A DNA stretch of 64,000 bases from positions 186,001 through 250,000 of the forward strand of contig JOAZ01000005.1 of the NCBI GenBank assembly GCA_000720535.1, given 5' to 3'. Source of the DNA: Streptomyces halstedii. GTDB lineage: Bacteria; Actinomycetota; Actinomycetes; Streptomycetales; Streptomycetaceae. The notes below the pieces were generated by a model. That model was not told the origin of the DNA, ran no database searches, and saw only the letters and a list, made by a program, of their open reading frames with translations. The translations under genes were made by a program, and so were the position numbers. Positions 49,884 through 57,966 of the stretch are shown here, piece after piece (position 1 is the stretch's first letter; each line of letters opens with the position of its first letter).

Positions 49884-50797
49884 GTGCGCCGCCGCCGGGT
49901 CGTCGGGTCGAGGGTGTCGCGCAGGCCGTCCGCGATGAGGTTCACGCCCACGACCAGCATGACGAGCAGGATGCCGGGGGCGAGCGCTCCGGCCGGCGCG
50001 GTGGTGAAGGTGGCCTGCGCCTCCTGGAGCATGCCGCCCCACGAGGCGTTCGGCGGGGGTACGCCCAGACCCAGGTAGGACAGGCCGGCCTCCGCCAGGA
50101 CGGCGAGACCGAACTGCAGGGCCAGGTTGACCACGAGCGTCGGCCAGATGTTGGGGAGGACGTGCTGGGCCACCGTGCGCGGCCAGGACGTGCCGGAGGT
50201 GCGGGCGGCGGTGATGTAGTCCTGGGTGAGGACCCGTTTGACCAGGATCCGGGTCAGCCGGGCCACGACCGCGCTCTGGGCGAGTCCGATGGCCAGCACG
50301 GCGGAGCCGAGCGTGGCCGAGTGCGCCGCGACGATGAGCATCGCCAGCAGCAGGGTCGGGAAGGCGATCAGGATGTCGAGGAACGCGGAGAGGGTGTCGT
50401 CGAGCCAGCCCTGCGCGAAGGCGGTGAGCAGCCCCAGCAGGATTCCGAGGACCGCGGCGATCAGCACCGAGCCCAGGCCCGCCTCGACGGCGATCCGCGC
50501 GCCGGTCATCACCTGGGTGAACAGATCGCGCCCGAGCTTGTCGGTGCCCAGCAGATGGCCGGAGCCGGGTCCGGCGAGCCGTCCGCCGGAGGTGTCGTCG
50601 GCCGCGTACGGGGACCACACCAGCGAGACGAGCGCGAGCAGCACGATGAGACCGGCCAGCACGCACCCGGCGAGCAGGGTGTACGAGCGCACGGGGCGGC
50701 GGCGTCCGGTGGTCCGCTCGGTGGTCGGTTCGGTCGCGCGTCCGGTGGTCGGTTCGGCCGGACGTCCGGTGGTCCGTCCGGTGGCACGTTCGGTCAA
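49880..50797 (-). CDS. Peptide ABC transporter permease (OppC/DppC type), TTG start
   Basis: A 305-residue permease. The TTG at 50797 is chosen because it overlaps the previous stop (TTGA) and GGGAGGC lies 6 bases upstream; no ATG is available in frame before the first membrane segment. The N-terminal 35 residues are a hydrophilic Thr/Gly/Arg repeat (TTGR-type units) encoded by repeated DNA at 50703-50785. Then come RSYTLLAGCVLAGLIVLLALVSLVW and about five more membrane segments with the LGTDKLGRDLFTQV and LGLGVPPPNASWGGML motifs typical of OppC. Confidence 0.9.
   Translation of the reverse strand: MTERATGRTTGRPAEPTTGRATEPTTERTTGRRRPVRSYTLLAGCVLAGLIVLLALVSLVWSPYAADDTSGGRLAGPGSGHLLGTDKLGRDLFTQVMTGARIAVEAGLGSVLIAAVLGILLGLLTAFAQGWLDDTLSAFLDILIAFPTLLLAMLIVAAHSATLGSAVLAIGLAQSAVVARLTRILVKRVLTQDYITAARTSGTSWPRTVAQHVLPNIWPTLVVNLALQFGLAVLAEAGLSYLGLGVPPPNASWGGMLQEAQATFTTAPAGALAPGILLVMLVVGVNLIADGLRDTLDPTTRRRRT
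50703..50785 (-). repeat. Coding repeat in the N-terminus of the OppC-like permease
   Basis: The 12-base core CGTCCGGTGGTC (or a one-end variant) occurs four times (50703, 50739, 50763, 50775), spaced irregularly by 12-36 bases. It encodes the TGR/TTGR units of the cytoplasmic tail. Confidence 0.75.
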
Positions 50798-51759
50798 CGG
50801 GTGCCTCCCGAGAGACGGTCGCGCAGCCGGGGGTCGATGACCCGCTGCACGAGGTCGGCGGCGAAGCCGATGAGCAGGACGGCCAGGGTGGACACGAACA
50901 GCACGCCCTGCACGACCGGGTAGTCGTGCTGGGCGATCCCGGTGACGAGCATCGATCCGAGGCCCGGCAGGGCGAACACCGACTCCACCACCACCGCGCC
51001 GAGCAGGGTGGAGGCCAGCTCGATACCGAGGACGGAGACCACGGGGACCGAGGCGTTGCGGAGCCCGTGGCGCCACATGGCCTGCCCGAACGAGGACCCC
51101 AGCGCCCGTGCCGTGCGCAGGTAGTCGCTGCCCAGCACGTCCAGGGTCGCCGAGCGGACGTACCGGATCAGCGAGGCGCTCATCACCAGGGCGATGGTCA
51201 CCACGGGCAGGACCAGCGAACGGACCGCCTCACCGGGTACCGCCCAGCCGTCCGGGGGGAAGCCGCCGGCCGGCAGCCAGCCCGCGTTCAGCGCGAAGAC
51301 GGCGACGAGGATCATGCCCAGCCAGAACACCGGTACGGCGATGCCCAGTTGTGAGACGCCACTGAGCAGCGCGCCGTACCAGGTGTGCCGTTTGTACGCG
51401 GCCACGAATCCGGCCGGTACCGCGATCAGGACCGCGAGGACGAACGCGGCCAGGGTCAGCGGGATCGTCAGGTCGAGCCGGGAGGCCACCTCGGGGCCGA
51501 CCGGCAGCGTGCTGACGAACGACGTCCCCAGGTCCCCGCTCACCAGCTGCCCGAGCCAGTGGGTGAACTGCTCGGGCAGCGGCTGGTCGGAGCCGATCGA
51601 GTGCCGGGCCGCCGCGATCTGCTCGGGGCTCGCGCCGACCGAGGTGAGCGCGTTGGCGGGGTCGCCGGGCAGCAGGCGCAGCAGGGCGAAGAGCACCACG
51701 CTCGCGAGCGCCAGCGACACCAGGAGGAAGACGAAGCGGCGCAGGAGGTACCGCGCCAT
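50794..51759 (-). CDS. Peptide ABC transporter permease (OppB/DppB type)
   Basis: A 321-residue permease with the N-terminal membrane segment LLRRFVFLLVSLALASVVLFALLRLLPGDPA, which carries the family LPGDPA motif, five more membrane segments, and the SYLRTARALGSSFGQAMWRHGLRNA coupling helix. ATG 51759 overlaps the stop of the binding protein. It pairs with the OppC-like permease to form the channel. Confidence 0.93.
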   Translation of the reverse strand: MARYLLRRFVFLLVSLALASVVLFALLRLLPGDPANALTSVGASPEQIAAARHSIGSDQPLPEQFTHWLGQLVSGDLGTSFVSTLPVGPEVASRLDLTIPLTLAAFVLAVLIAVPAGFVAAYKRHTWYGALLSGVSQLGIAVPVFWLGMILVAVFALNAGWLPAGGFPPDGWAVPGEAVRSLVLPVVTIALVMSASLIRYVRSATLDVLGSDYLRTARALGSSFGQAMWRHGLRNASVPVVSVLGIELASTLLGAVVVESVFALPGLGSMLVTGIAQHDYPVVQGVLFVSTLAVLLIGFAADLVQRVIDPRLRDRLSGGTR

Positions 51760-53276
51760 CAGCTCTTCTTCTTGATGTCGTACGCGAAGAACTGGGAGTT
51801 GAGGCCGTTGAGCGGGTAGCCGGACACCTTGGTGTTCGCGACGACGATCTGCGGGTAGAGGTAGAGCCACTCGCTCGCCGCGTCCTCGGCGGTCTTGCGG
51901 TTGACCTTCTTCAGCAGCTCGGTCTGCTCGGCCTCGGTGGCGGCCGCCTCCGCCTGCTCGACCCAGCGCGTGACCTGCGGGTTGTCGTAGCCCCAGTAGA
52001 AGTCGGGGTTGCCGTACCAGACCAGGTCACGGTCGTTGACGTGCTCCTGGAGCGTGGCCGTGAAGTCGTGGTTCTGGTAGACCTTCGTGTACCACTCGTC
52101 CGGCGTGATCGTGTTGATCTTCACCGTGACGCCGACCTTGGCCAGCTCCGACTTGATGAAGGTCGCGGCGGTCGGGTGCGGGTCGTAGTTGGGGGTGTCG
52201 AGGGTGAAGCTGAAGCCGTCGGCGTAACCGGCCTCCTTCAGCAGCTTCTTGGCCCGCGCGGGGTCGTGGGTGTCGGTCTTGGTGAGGTCCTCGTACCACG
52301 GGTCGGTGGGCGGGACCATCGAGCCGATCTCCTTGCCGTAGCCGTCCCAGACGGACTCCAGCAGCTTCTTGTCGTCGATCGCGGCGGAGACGGCCTGGCG
52401 CACCTTGACGTCGGTGAAGGGCTTGGCCTTGTCGTTGAAGGCGAGCAGCAGCTTGGTGGTGGAGTCGCCGTCGTTGACCTTGTACTTCGCGTTCGAGGTG
52501 AACTGGCCCAGCGCGTCGGGCGACTGCTCGCTCGTGACGACGTCGACGGCGTCGGTGAGGAGCGCGTTGTTCAGCGCGGTCGCGTCCTTGTAGTAGTGGA
52601 AGACGACCTGGCGGCTCGCGGCCGCGTCGCCCCAGTAGCCCGGGAACCGGTCGAGGCTCAGGGCCGAGCCGCGCGTCCACTTCTTCAGCGTGAACGGCCC
52701 GGTGCCGTCCTCGCTCGTCTTCAGGTTCTTCGCCTCGGAGTTGATGACCCAGACGTAGGAGAGGTTGTAGACGAAGGAGATCGACCTCTTCGAGAGGGTG
52801 ACCTCAAGGGTCCGCGCGTCGGGTGTGGCGATGTCCTTGACCACGTCGAGGCTGCTCTTGCGGGCGGACTGGGAGTCGTCCGCGAGCACCTTCTCCAGGC
52901 TGTACTTGACGTCTTCGCTGGTGAGCTTCTTGCCGCTGTGGAACGTCACCCCGTCCCGCAGTGTGAAGGTGTAGGTGAGCCCGTCCTCGCTGACGGTGTG
53001 CTCCTGGGCGAGCAGCGGCTCGACCTCGCCGTCGTCGGTGAGCTTGAACAGCCCTTCGTAGACGTTGCCGTTGAGGGCCTCGGTGACGCCCTGGCCGCCG
53101 CCCGCGGTGTTGTCCAGGTTCTGCGGCTCGTAGAGGGAGCCGATGTTGACCGTGGCGTCCTTGTCGTACGTGCCGCCCGCGGCGGAGCCGCCGCCCGATC
53201 CGCCGCACGCGGAGAGGGCCAGTGCGCAGGTGATCGCGGTGGCGGTGCCGTACAGGGAGGTCTTCTTGATGTTCAT
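51759..53276 (-). CDS. Peptide-binding lipoprotein of ABC importer (family 5)
   Basis: A 505-residue extracellular binding protein with a short signal peptide and lipobox ALSAC (residues about 20-24), then a Gly/Ser linker. The family-5 pattern is clear: SLYEPQNLDNT, EPLLAQEHTVSEDGLTYTFTLRDGVTFHSGKKLTSEDVKYSLEK, and AVSAAIDDKKLLESVWDGYG. It would capture peptides or a similar cationic/peptide-like ligand. A 63-bp gap separates it from the DUF1684 gene, which heads the operon. Confidence 0.93.
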   Translation of the reverse strand: MNIKKTSLYGTATAITCALALSACGGSGGGSAAGGTYDKDATVNIGSLYEPQNLDNTAGGGQGVTEALNGNVYEGLFKLTDDGEVEPLLAQEHTVSEDGLTYTFTLRDGVTFHSGKKLTSEDVKYSLEKVLADDSQSARKSSLDVVKDIATPDARTLEVTLSKRSISFVYNLSYVWVINSEAKNLKTSEDGTGPFTLKKWTRGSALSLDRFPGYWGDAAASRQVVFHYYKDATALNNALLTDAVDVVTSEQSPDALGQFTSNAKYKVNDGDSTTKLLLAFNDKAKPFTDVKVRQAVSAAIDDKKLLESVWDGYGKEIGSMVPPTDPWYEDLTKTDTHDPARAKKLLKEAGYADGFSFTLDTPNYDPHPTAATFIKSELAKVGVTVKINTITPDEWYTKVYQNHDFTATLQEHVNDRDLVWYGNPDFYWGYDNPQVTRWVEQAEAAATEAEQTELLKKVNRKTAEDAASEWLYLYPQIVVANTKVSGYPLNGLNSQFFAYDIKKKS

Positions 53277-53339
53277 GAGGGATGCGCGCCTTCGTGCCGC
53301 TGGGATGCGTGCCGCTGGGAGGGGAGAGGAGGGGAGCGA

Positions 53340-54092
53340 TCAGTGCTGGGCGGGGAAGCCGTCGCGGAAGAGGGGGAGCTTCTCGCCTGCCTCGACGGGC
53401 AGGTGGAAACGGTTCTGCCGCGGCGGCATCGGACAGTTGTACTGATCGGAGAACCCGCAGGGCGGGACGAAGGCGCGGTTGAAGTCGAGGACGACCCGGC
53501 TGTCGTCGTGTTCCGCCCGCCGTACGAACAGGAAGCGCCCGGCCCCGTAGGTGGTGGTGCCGTTGGTCGGGTCGCCGAAGACGAGCAGCAGGGTGCCGTC
53601 GTCGTCGAAGGCGCTGAGCGTGTACGTGTGCCCGTCCAGCGTGAGCACGATGTCCTCCGGGACCACCAGGTCGCGGGTGCCGCCGTTGTCGCGGATGTGC
53701 TCGAAGGGGACGCGCCGGTCGGCCGGTGCCGGTGTGCGGGACGCTTCCAGGACCCAGCGCGGGTCGTAGGGGAAGGCGGCCGTGTCCTCGAAGTGGCGGA
53801 GGGCCGGCGACGCGGAGTCCCAGAACCGCAGCCCGTGCTCGGGTTCCCCGGTGACGAGGTCGGTCCGCTCCAGCGCGGTCACGGTCACGGTGTCGGGCTG
53901 TCCCGCGCGGGCCGCCTCGATGCCGGGGCGTTCCCCGGCGGGCAGCCAGCGGGTCTCGACGAGGGCCAGGTTCCCGGTCGGTGAGGTGAGCGCCTGACGG
54001 CGTTCGGCGCGCCAGGCGTCCCAGTCCGCCGCGGGGCCGGAGTCGCTGGTCGGCGGGAGGGGTACGGCCGGGAGTGTCACGGTCTGGCTCAT
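53340..54092 (-). CDS. DUF1684 family protein heading the peptide importer operon
   Basis: A 250-residue soluble protein with the DUF1684 hallmarks: DWDAWRAERRQALTSPTGNLALVETRWL near the N-terminus and the conserved DFNRAFVPPCGFSDQYNCPMPPRQNRF near the C-terminus, with a GTTTYGAGRFLF core. No enzyme activity has been established. Its place before a peptide importer suggests that it processes the imported compound, but that is inference. The upstream region 54093-54193 contains three palindromes and a TTGACA box. A weak ribosome site precedes ATG 54092. Confidence 0.88.
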   Translation of the reverse strand: MSQTVTLPAVPLPPTSDSGPAADWDAWRAERRQALTSPTGNLALVETRWLPAGERPGIEAARAGQPDTVTVTALERTDLVTGEPEHGLRFWDSASPALRHFEDTAAFPYDPRWVLEASRTPAPADRRVPFEHIRDNGGTRDLVVPEDIVLTLDGHTYTLSAFDDDGTLLLVFGDPTNGTTTYGAGRFLFVRRAEHDDSRVVLDFNRAFVPPCGFSDQYNCPMPPRQNRFHLPVEAGEKLPLFRDGFPAQH

Positions 54093-54121
54093 TCACGTAG
54101 GGGGACGGAAGCGATCGCGCC

Positions 54122-54193
54122 GCGTGACGTCACGCCGCGTGAATCCATGCTCAAAGCATGCCCTATAGGACCTATAAAGCTATCTAATGTCAA
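54122..54193 (-). promoter_or_regulatory. Promoter region with three palindromes
   Basis: On the minus strand TTGACA lies at 54193-54188 and AT-rich DNA follows (possible -10 TATAGG or TCCTAT at 54162-54170). Inverted repeats are TATAGG-A-CCTATA (54164-54176), CATGCT-CAA-AGCATG (54146-54160) and the perfect 14-base GCGTGACGTCACGC (54122-54135). They are spaced about 15-20 bp apart, as if several dimers bind side by side. Confidence 0.6.
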
Positions 54194-54280
54194 ATGGCGT
54201 CTCGTCCTCTGAGAAGTCGCGGGTGCGAAGGAGGCGTCCGGGCACCGCCCGCACGCGGGCCGTCGGCTCCCCGCGTACGG

Positions 54281-54328
54281 CACAGGTCAGGGGCGGGACG
54301 CATCATGCGTCCCGCCCCTGACCCGTGC
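54281..54328. terminator. Long hairpin terminator after ectD
   Basis: 54285-54303 is perfectly complementary to 54305-54323, so a stem of about 17 bp with a small CATCATG-type loop forms; with one mismatch it can extend outward to about 54281-54328. It ends the ectABCD transcript. Confidence 0.8.
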
Positions 54329-54339
54329 CCTGCTACGCC

Positions 54340-55233
54340 CTACTTCACCGGCGTGAAGTCGCGCGCCCCGATGAACTCCGGGCGGCGGATCGGAGCCGCG
54401 AAGGGCTCCTGGGCCGTGTTCTCCACACTGTTGAACACGATGAACACGTTGCTGCGCGCGTACGGGGTGATGTTGTCCCCCGAACCGTGCATCGCGTTGC
54501 AGTCGAACCAGGTGCCCGAACCGGGCTTGCCCGTGAAGAGCTTGATGCCGTGCCGGTCGGCCATCGCCGTCAGCGCCTCGTCGGACGGGGTGCCGGCGTC
54601 CTGCATCTGGAGCGACTTCTTGTAGTTGTCCTTCGGCGTCTCACCCGCGCAGCCGAGGAACGTCTTGTGCGAGCCGGGCATGATCATCAGCCCGCCGTTG
54701 GTGTCGAAGTTCTCGGTCAGCGCGATCGAGACCGACACGGTCCGCATGTTCGGCAGGCCGTCCTCGGCGTGCCAGGTCTCGAAGTCCGAGTGCCAGTAGA
54801 AGCCCGAGGCCCCGAAGCCCGGCTTGACGTTGATCCGGGACTGGTGGACGTACACGTCGGAGCCGAGGATCTGGCGGGCCCGGCCCACCACGCGCTCGTC
54901 GCTGACGAGCCGCGCGAAGACCTCGCTGATCTTGTGGACCTCGAAGACCGACCGTACGCTCTGGGACTTCGGCTCGATGATCGAACGCTCGTCGGCGCGC
55001 ACCGCCGGGTCGGCGACGAGGCGGTCCAGCTCGGCGTGGTAGCCGGCCACCTCCTCCGGCGCGATGAGCTGTTCGACGGCGAGGAAGCCGTCGTGCTCGA
55101 AGGACTGGAGGTCCTTCGCGGAGATCGGCCCGGGCGCGCCCGGCGCGGACCAGATGACCGGGTCCTGGCGGGGAGTGGTCATCTCGGCGGCGCCGCGCGT
55201 GGGGTAGAGGTCGGTTCGCACCTCGGTGGTCAT
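54340..55233 (-). CDS. ectD: Ectoine hydroxylase
   Basis: A 297-residue non-haem iron and 2-oxoglutarate-dependent dioxygenase that converts ectoine to 5-hydroxyectoine. The EctD signature GFYWHSDFETWHAEDGLPNMR is at residues about 144-164 and supplies metal ligands His148 and Asp150; the third ligand is His249 (NAMHGSGDN). Length equals the family norm. It ends the ect operon, 3 bp after ectC. An in-frame ATG at residue 18 is a shorter alternative start. Confidence 0.96.
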   Translation of the reverse strand: MTTEVRTDLYPTRGAAEMTTPRQDPVIWSAPGAPGPISAKDLQSFEHDGFLAVEQLIAPEEVAGYHAELDRLVADPAVRADERSIIEPKSQSVRSVFEVHKISEVFARLVSDERVVGRARQILGSDVYVHQSRINVKPGFGASGFYWHSDFETWHAEDGLPNMRTVSVSIALTENFDTNGGLMIMPGSHKTFLGCAGETPKDNYKKSLQMQDAGTPSDEALTAMADRHGIKLFTGKPGSGTWFDCNAMHGSGDNITPYARSNVFIVFNSVENTAQEPFAAPIRRPEFIGARDFTPVK

Positions 55234-55236
55234 GGT

Positions 55237-55635
55237 TCAGCCCTCCTCGGTCAGCAGCGGATAGACACCGTTCTCGTCATGGTCCTCCCGTCCGGTGACG
55301 GGAGGGTTGAAGACGCAGACGCAGCGGAAGTCGGTCTTGGGCCGCAGCGTGTGGTGCTCGTGTCCGTCCAGCAGGTACATCGTTCCCGGCGAGATCCAGT
55401 GCGTCTCGCCGGTCTCGTCGTTGGTGAGTTCGGCCTCACCCTCGGTGCAGAGCACCGCCTCGATGTGGTTGGCGTACCACATGGAGGTCTCCGTGCCCGC
55501 GTACAGCACGGTCTCGTGGAGCGAGAAGCCGACCTTCTCCTTGGCGAGCACGATGCGCTTGCTCTCCCAGGTCCCGGAAGCGGACCTGATGTGCCGGTCG
55601 GTGTTCTCGATGTCACTGAACGATCGGACGATCAC
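55237..55635 (-). CDS. ectC: Ectoine synthase
   Basis: A 132-residue cupin that cyclises N-gamma-acetyl-diaminobutyrate to ectoine. Sequence and length match Ect[50 protein letters not shown], and [16 protein letters not shown], with the iron-binding His/Glu/Tyr positions visible. It is third in ectABCD, 63 bp after ectB. Confidence 0.97.
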   Translation of the reverse strand: MIVRSFSDIENTDRHIRSASGTWESKRIVLAKEKVGFSLHETVLYAGTETSMWYANHIEAVLCTEGEAELTNDETGETHWISPGTMYLLDGHEHHTLRPKTDFRCVCVFNPPVTGREDHDENGVYPLLTEEG

Positions 55636-55698
55636 GGTGGGATGGTGCCTTTCTCTTCTGTCCTGCTCAATCGGTGCCTGTCCCGGGCGCTGCCCGGG

Positions 55699-56961
55699 TC
55701 AGACGGTCTCGCGGACGCAGCGGGCCAGCGTGCGCAGGCCCTCGTCCAGCTCTTCGGGGGTGATGGTCAGCGGCGGCAGCAGCTTCACGACCTCGCTCTG
55801 CGGGCCCGAGGTCTCCAGCAGCAGGCCCAGCTCGAAGGCGCGCGCGCAGACGGCGGACGCGCGTGCCGGGTCGGCGAACTCCAGGCCCCAGACCAGGCCG
55901 CGGCCGCGGAACTGGGCGCTGGAGTCCTCGCCGCAGATCGCCAGCAGCGTCTGCTCCACCTGCTCGCCGCGGGCCAGGGTCTGCTTCTCCATCTGGCCGT
56001 CCGCCCAGTAGGCGTCGAGCGTGGCGGCGGCGGTGACGAACGCCGGGTTGTTGCCGCGGAAGGTGCCGTTGTGCTCACCGGGCTCCCAGATGTCCAGCTC
56101 GCCCTTGAAGAGGCAGAGCGACATCGGCAGGCCGTACCCGCTGATGGACTTCGACAGCGTGACGATGTCCGGGACGATGCCGGCCTCCTCGAAGGAGAAG
56201 AAGCCGCCGGTGCGCCCGCAGCCCATCTGGATGTCGTCGACGATCAGCAGCATGTCCTGGCGGTGGCACAGGTCCTGGAGCGCGCGCAGCCACTCGGCGC
56301 GGGCCACGTTGATGCCGCCCTCGCCCTGCACGGTCTCCACGATCACCGCGGCGGGCTTGTTCAGGCCGGAGCCCTGGTCCTCCAGGAGCCGTTCGAACCA
56401 GAGGAAGTCGGGGACCGTGCCGTCGAAGTAGTTGTCGAACGGCATCGGGGTGCCGTGCACCAGTGGGATGCCCGCGCCGGCGCGCTTGAAGGCGTTGCCG
56501 GTCACGGCGAGTGACCCCAGCGACATGCCGTGGAAGGCGTTGGTGAAGGAGACGACGGACTCGCGGCCCTTGACCTTGCGGGCGAGCTTCAGCGCGGACT
56601 CGACGGCGTTCGTGCCGGTCGGGCCGGGGAACATCACCTTGTACGGCAGGTCCCGCGGGCGCAGGATCACGTTCTCGAACGTCTCCAGGAACGCGCGTTT
56701 GGCGGTCGTGGCCATGTCCAGGGCGTGGGTGATGCCGTCACGCTCGATGTAGTCGATCAGCGCGCGTTTCAGCACCGGGTTGTTGTGGCCGTAGTTGAGC
56801 GAGCCGGCTCCGGCGAAGAAGTCGAGGTACGAGTGGCCGTCCTCGTCGGTCAGCCGGGCGCCCTGCGCGCGGTCGAACACGGCGGGCCAGCCGCGGCAGT
56901 AGCTGCGTACTTCCGATTCGAGGCTCTCGAAGACACTCAGGGCGGGCGGGGTGATGGTCAC
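55699..56961 (-). CDS. ectB: Diaminobutyrate-2-oxoglutarate transaminase
   Basis: A 420-residue class III aminotransferase making L-2,4-diaminobutyrate from aspartate semialdehyde and glutamate. Conserved features: GAGSLNYGHN, FPGPTGTNAVESALKLA, NAFHGMSLGS, VETVQGEGG, Asp242 in VDDIQMGCGR and PLP-lysine Lys271 in TLSKSISGYG. GTG 56961 is preceded by CAGGAGA. It follows ectA by 134 GC-rich bases that contain hairpins. Confidence 0.97.
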   Translation of the reverse strand: MTITPPALSVFESLESEVRSYCRGWPAVFDRAQGARLTDEDGHSYLDFFAGAGSLNYGHNNPVLKRALIDYIERDGITHALDMATTAKRAFLETFENVILRPRDLPYKVMFPGPTGTNAVESALKLARKVKGRESVVSFTNAFHGMSLGSLAVTGNAFKRAGAGIPLVHGTPMPFDNYFDGTVPDFLWFERLLEDQGSGLNKPAAVIVETVQGEGGINVARAEWLRALQDLCHRQDMLLIVDDIQMGCGRTGGFFSFEEAGIVPDIVTLSKSISGYGLPMSLCLFKGELDIWEPGEHNGTFRGNNPAFVTAAATLDAYWADGQMEKQTLARGEQVEQTLLAICGEDSSAQFRGRGLVWGLEFADPARASAVCARAFELGLLLETSGPQSEVVKLLPPLTITPEELDEGLRTLARCVRETV

Positions 56962-57057
56962 AGCGGGTCTCCTGCGTTGGGGGTGACGGGAGGCGGGTGG
57001 GCGTGTGCCCCGGACGGGGCGGGGCCGGGCGCGCGCCCCGGGCGGGGGCGGGGTCCG

Positions 57058-57076
57058 GTCCGGGGGCCGCCCGGAC
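57058..57076. other. Hairpin in the ectA-ectB gap
   Basis: GTCCGGG (57058-57064) pairs with CCCGGAC (57070-57076) around a 5-base loop, in a run of more than 80% G/C that also holds CGGGCGCGCGCCCCGGG-like self-complementary sequence. It may tune the ratio of ectA to ectBCD messages; there is no direct evidence. Confidence 0.4.
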
Positions 57077-57095
57077 GGGCGGACCGGAGGGGCCC

Positions 57096-57626
57096 TTACG
57101 CGTGGAACGGGCCGATGCGGTACAGCACCTCCGGCAGGTGTGTCCCCTCGGGGAACAGCCCGCCGTCGAAGAGCACCTCGCGCTCCAGGCCCACGCCGTG
57201 GCGCTCGGCGTAGGAGGTGAACAGCCGGTCGGACGCGGTGTTGTCCGGGGTGACGGTCGTCTCCAGGGAGACCAGGTCCCCCTCGGCCGCGACCCGTGCG
57301 GTCAGCGCGTCCAGCAGCTTCGCCGCCAGACCGTTCCCGCGGTGGGCCTCGTCCACGGCGACCTGCCAGACGACGAGCGTCTCGGGCCGGTCGGGCCGGA
57401 TGTACCCCGTCACGAACGCGATGGCCTCGCCCTTCTCGTCGCGGGCGACCACGGAGGTCGCCGCGAAGTCACGGCACCACAGCAGGTAGCTGTACGAGGA
57501 GTTGAGGTCCAGGACCTCGGAGTCGCGGGCGATGCGCCAGATCGCGGCTCCGTCCTCCACTCGCGGGGCGTCGATGGTAAGGAATTCGCTTCGGGCACGG
57601 GCAAAATCTGCTGGTGCGGCGGTCAT
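57096..57626 (-). CDS. ectA: Diaminobutyrate acetyltransferase
   Basis: A 176-residue GNAT enzyme that acetylates 2,4-diaminobutyrate at the gamma-amino group, the second step of ectoine synthesis. Typical EctA segments: DGAAIWRIARDSEVLDLNSSYSYLLWCRDFAATSVVA, the CoA loop DEAHRGNGLAAKLLDAL, and TTVTPDNTASDRLFTSYAERHG. ATG 57626 is chosen by family length; the frame extends upstream without homology. It heads the ectABCD operon; the promoter lies in the AT-rich leader upstream. Confidence 0.96.
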   Translation of the reverse strand: MTAAPADFARARSEFLTIDAPRVEDGAAIWRIARDSEVLDLNSSYSYLLWCRDFAATSVVARDEKGEAIAFVTGYIRPDRPETLVVWQVAVDEAHRGNGLAAKLLDALTARVAAEGDLVSLETTVTPDNTASDRLFTSYAERHGVGLEREVLFDGGLFPEGTHLPEVLYRIGPFHA

Positions 57627-57887
57627 GCGAATTGAATTTACCCAGCAAAAATCGAAATTGCATCGCCGCGAGGGGTTGGGTGACGGAGGCGTCTGTGTTA
57701 TCACGCGGGCGTGAGCCGCGCCGAAATCGACGGCGTTTTCTCACCCTTTGACCGGAATTTATGGTGCATAACGCCCTCCCTGTGGAGTCGGTCACAGGGT
57801 TGTAACTCTCCTGGCGCATGTCCGGATTACGTAGAACTGGCATCCCTCGAAAGTGTGGCGTTTAGGTCCGGGGATTGCGGGCAAAAG
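57627..57887. other. AT-rich control region upstream of ectA
   Basis: The base composition drops clearly, with AT-rich runs next to ectA (57630-57665) and around 57745-57775. In Streptomyces the ect operon is induced by salt or temperature. I cannot pick out an unambiguous promoter or operator, and there is no gene in this gap. Confidence 0.5.
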
Positions 57888-57927
57888 AATGCGGGGAGCT
57901 GCTCTCGATAAAGCAGCTCCCCGCATT
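57888..57927 (-). terminator. Hairpin terminator after the class V aminotransferase gene
   Basis: A perfect 16-bp stem (57888-57903 with 57912-57927), loop CTCGATAA. On the minus strand it is followed by TTCTTTTGCC, the T-rich stretch of a factor-independent terminator. It ends the gene stopping at 57967 and insulates ectA. Confidence 0.88.
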
Positions 57928-57966
57928 AATTGGAATATATGAGCCGGACCGTCCGGCGTATTCCGA

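Noticed and set aside
57627-57887. Riboswitch upstream of ectA
   Set aside because: The region is AT-rich but I cannot identify any known riboswitch core or a terminator/antiterminator pair reading toward ectA.
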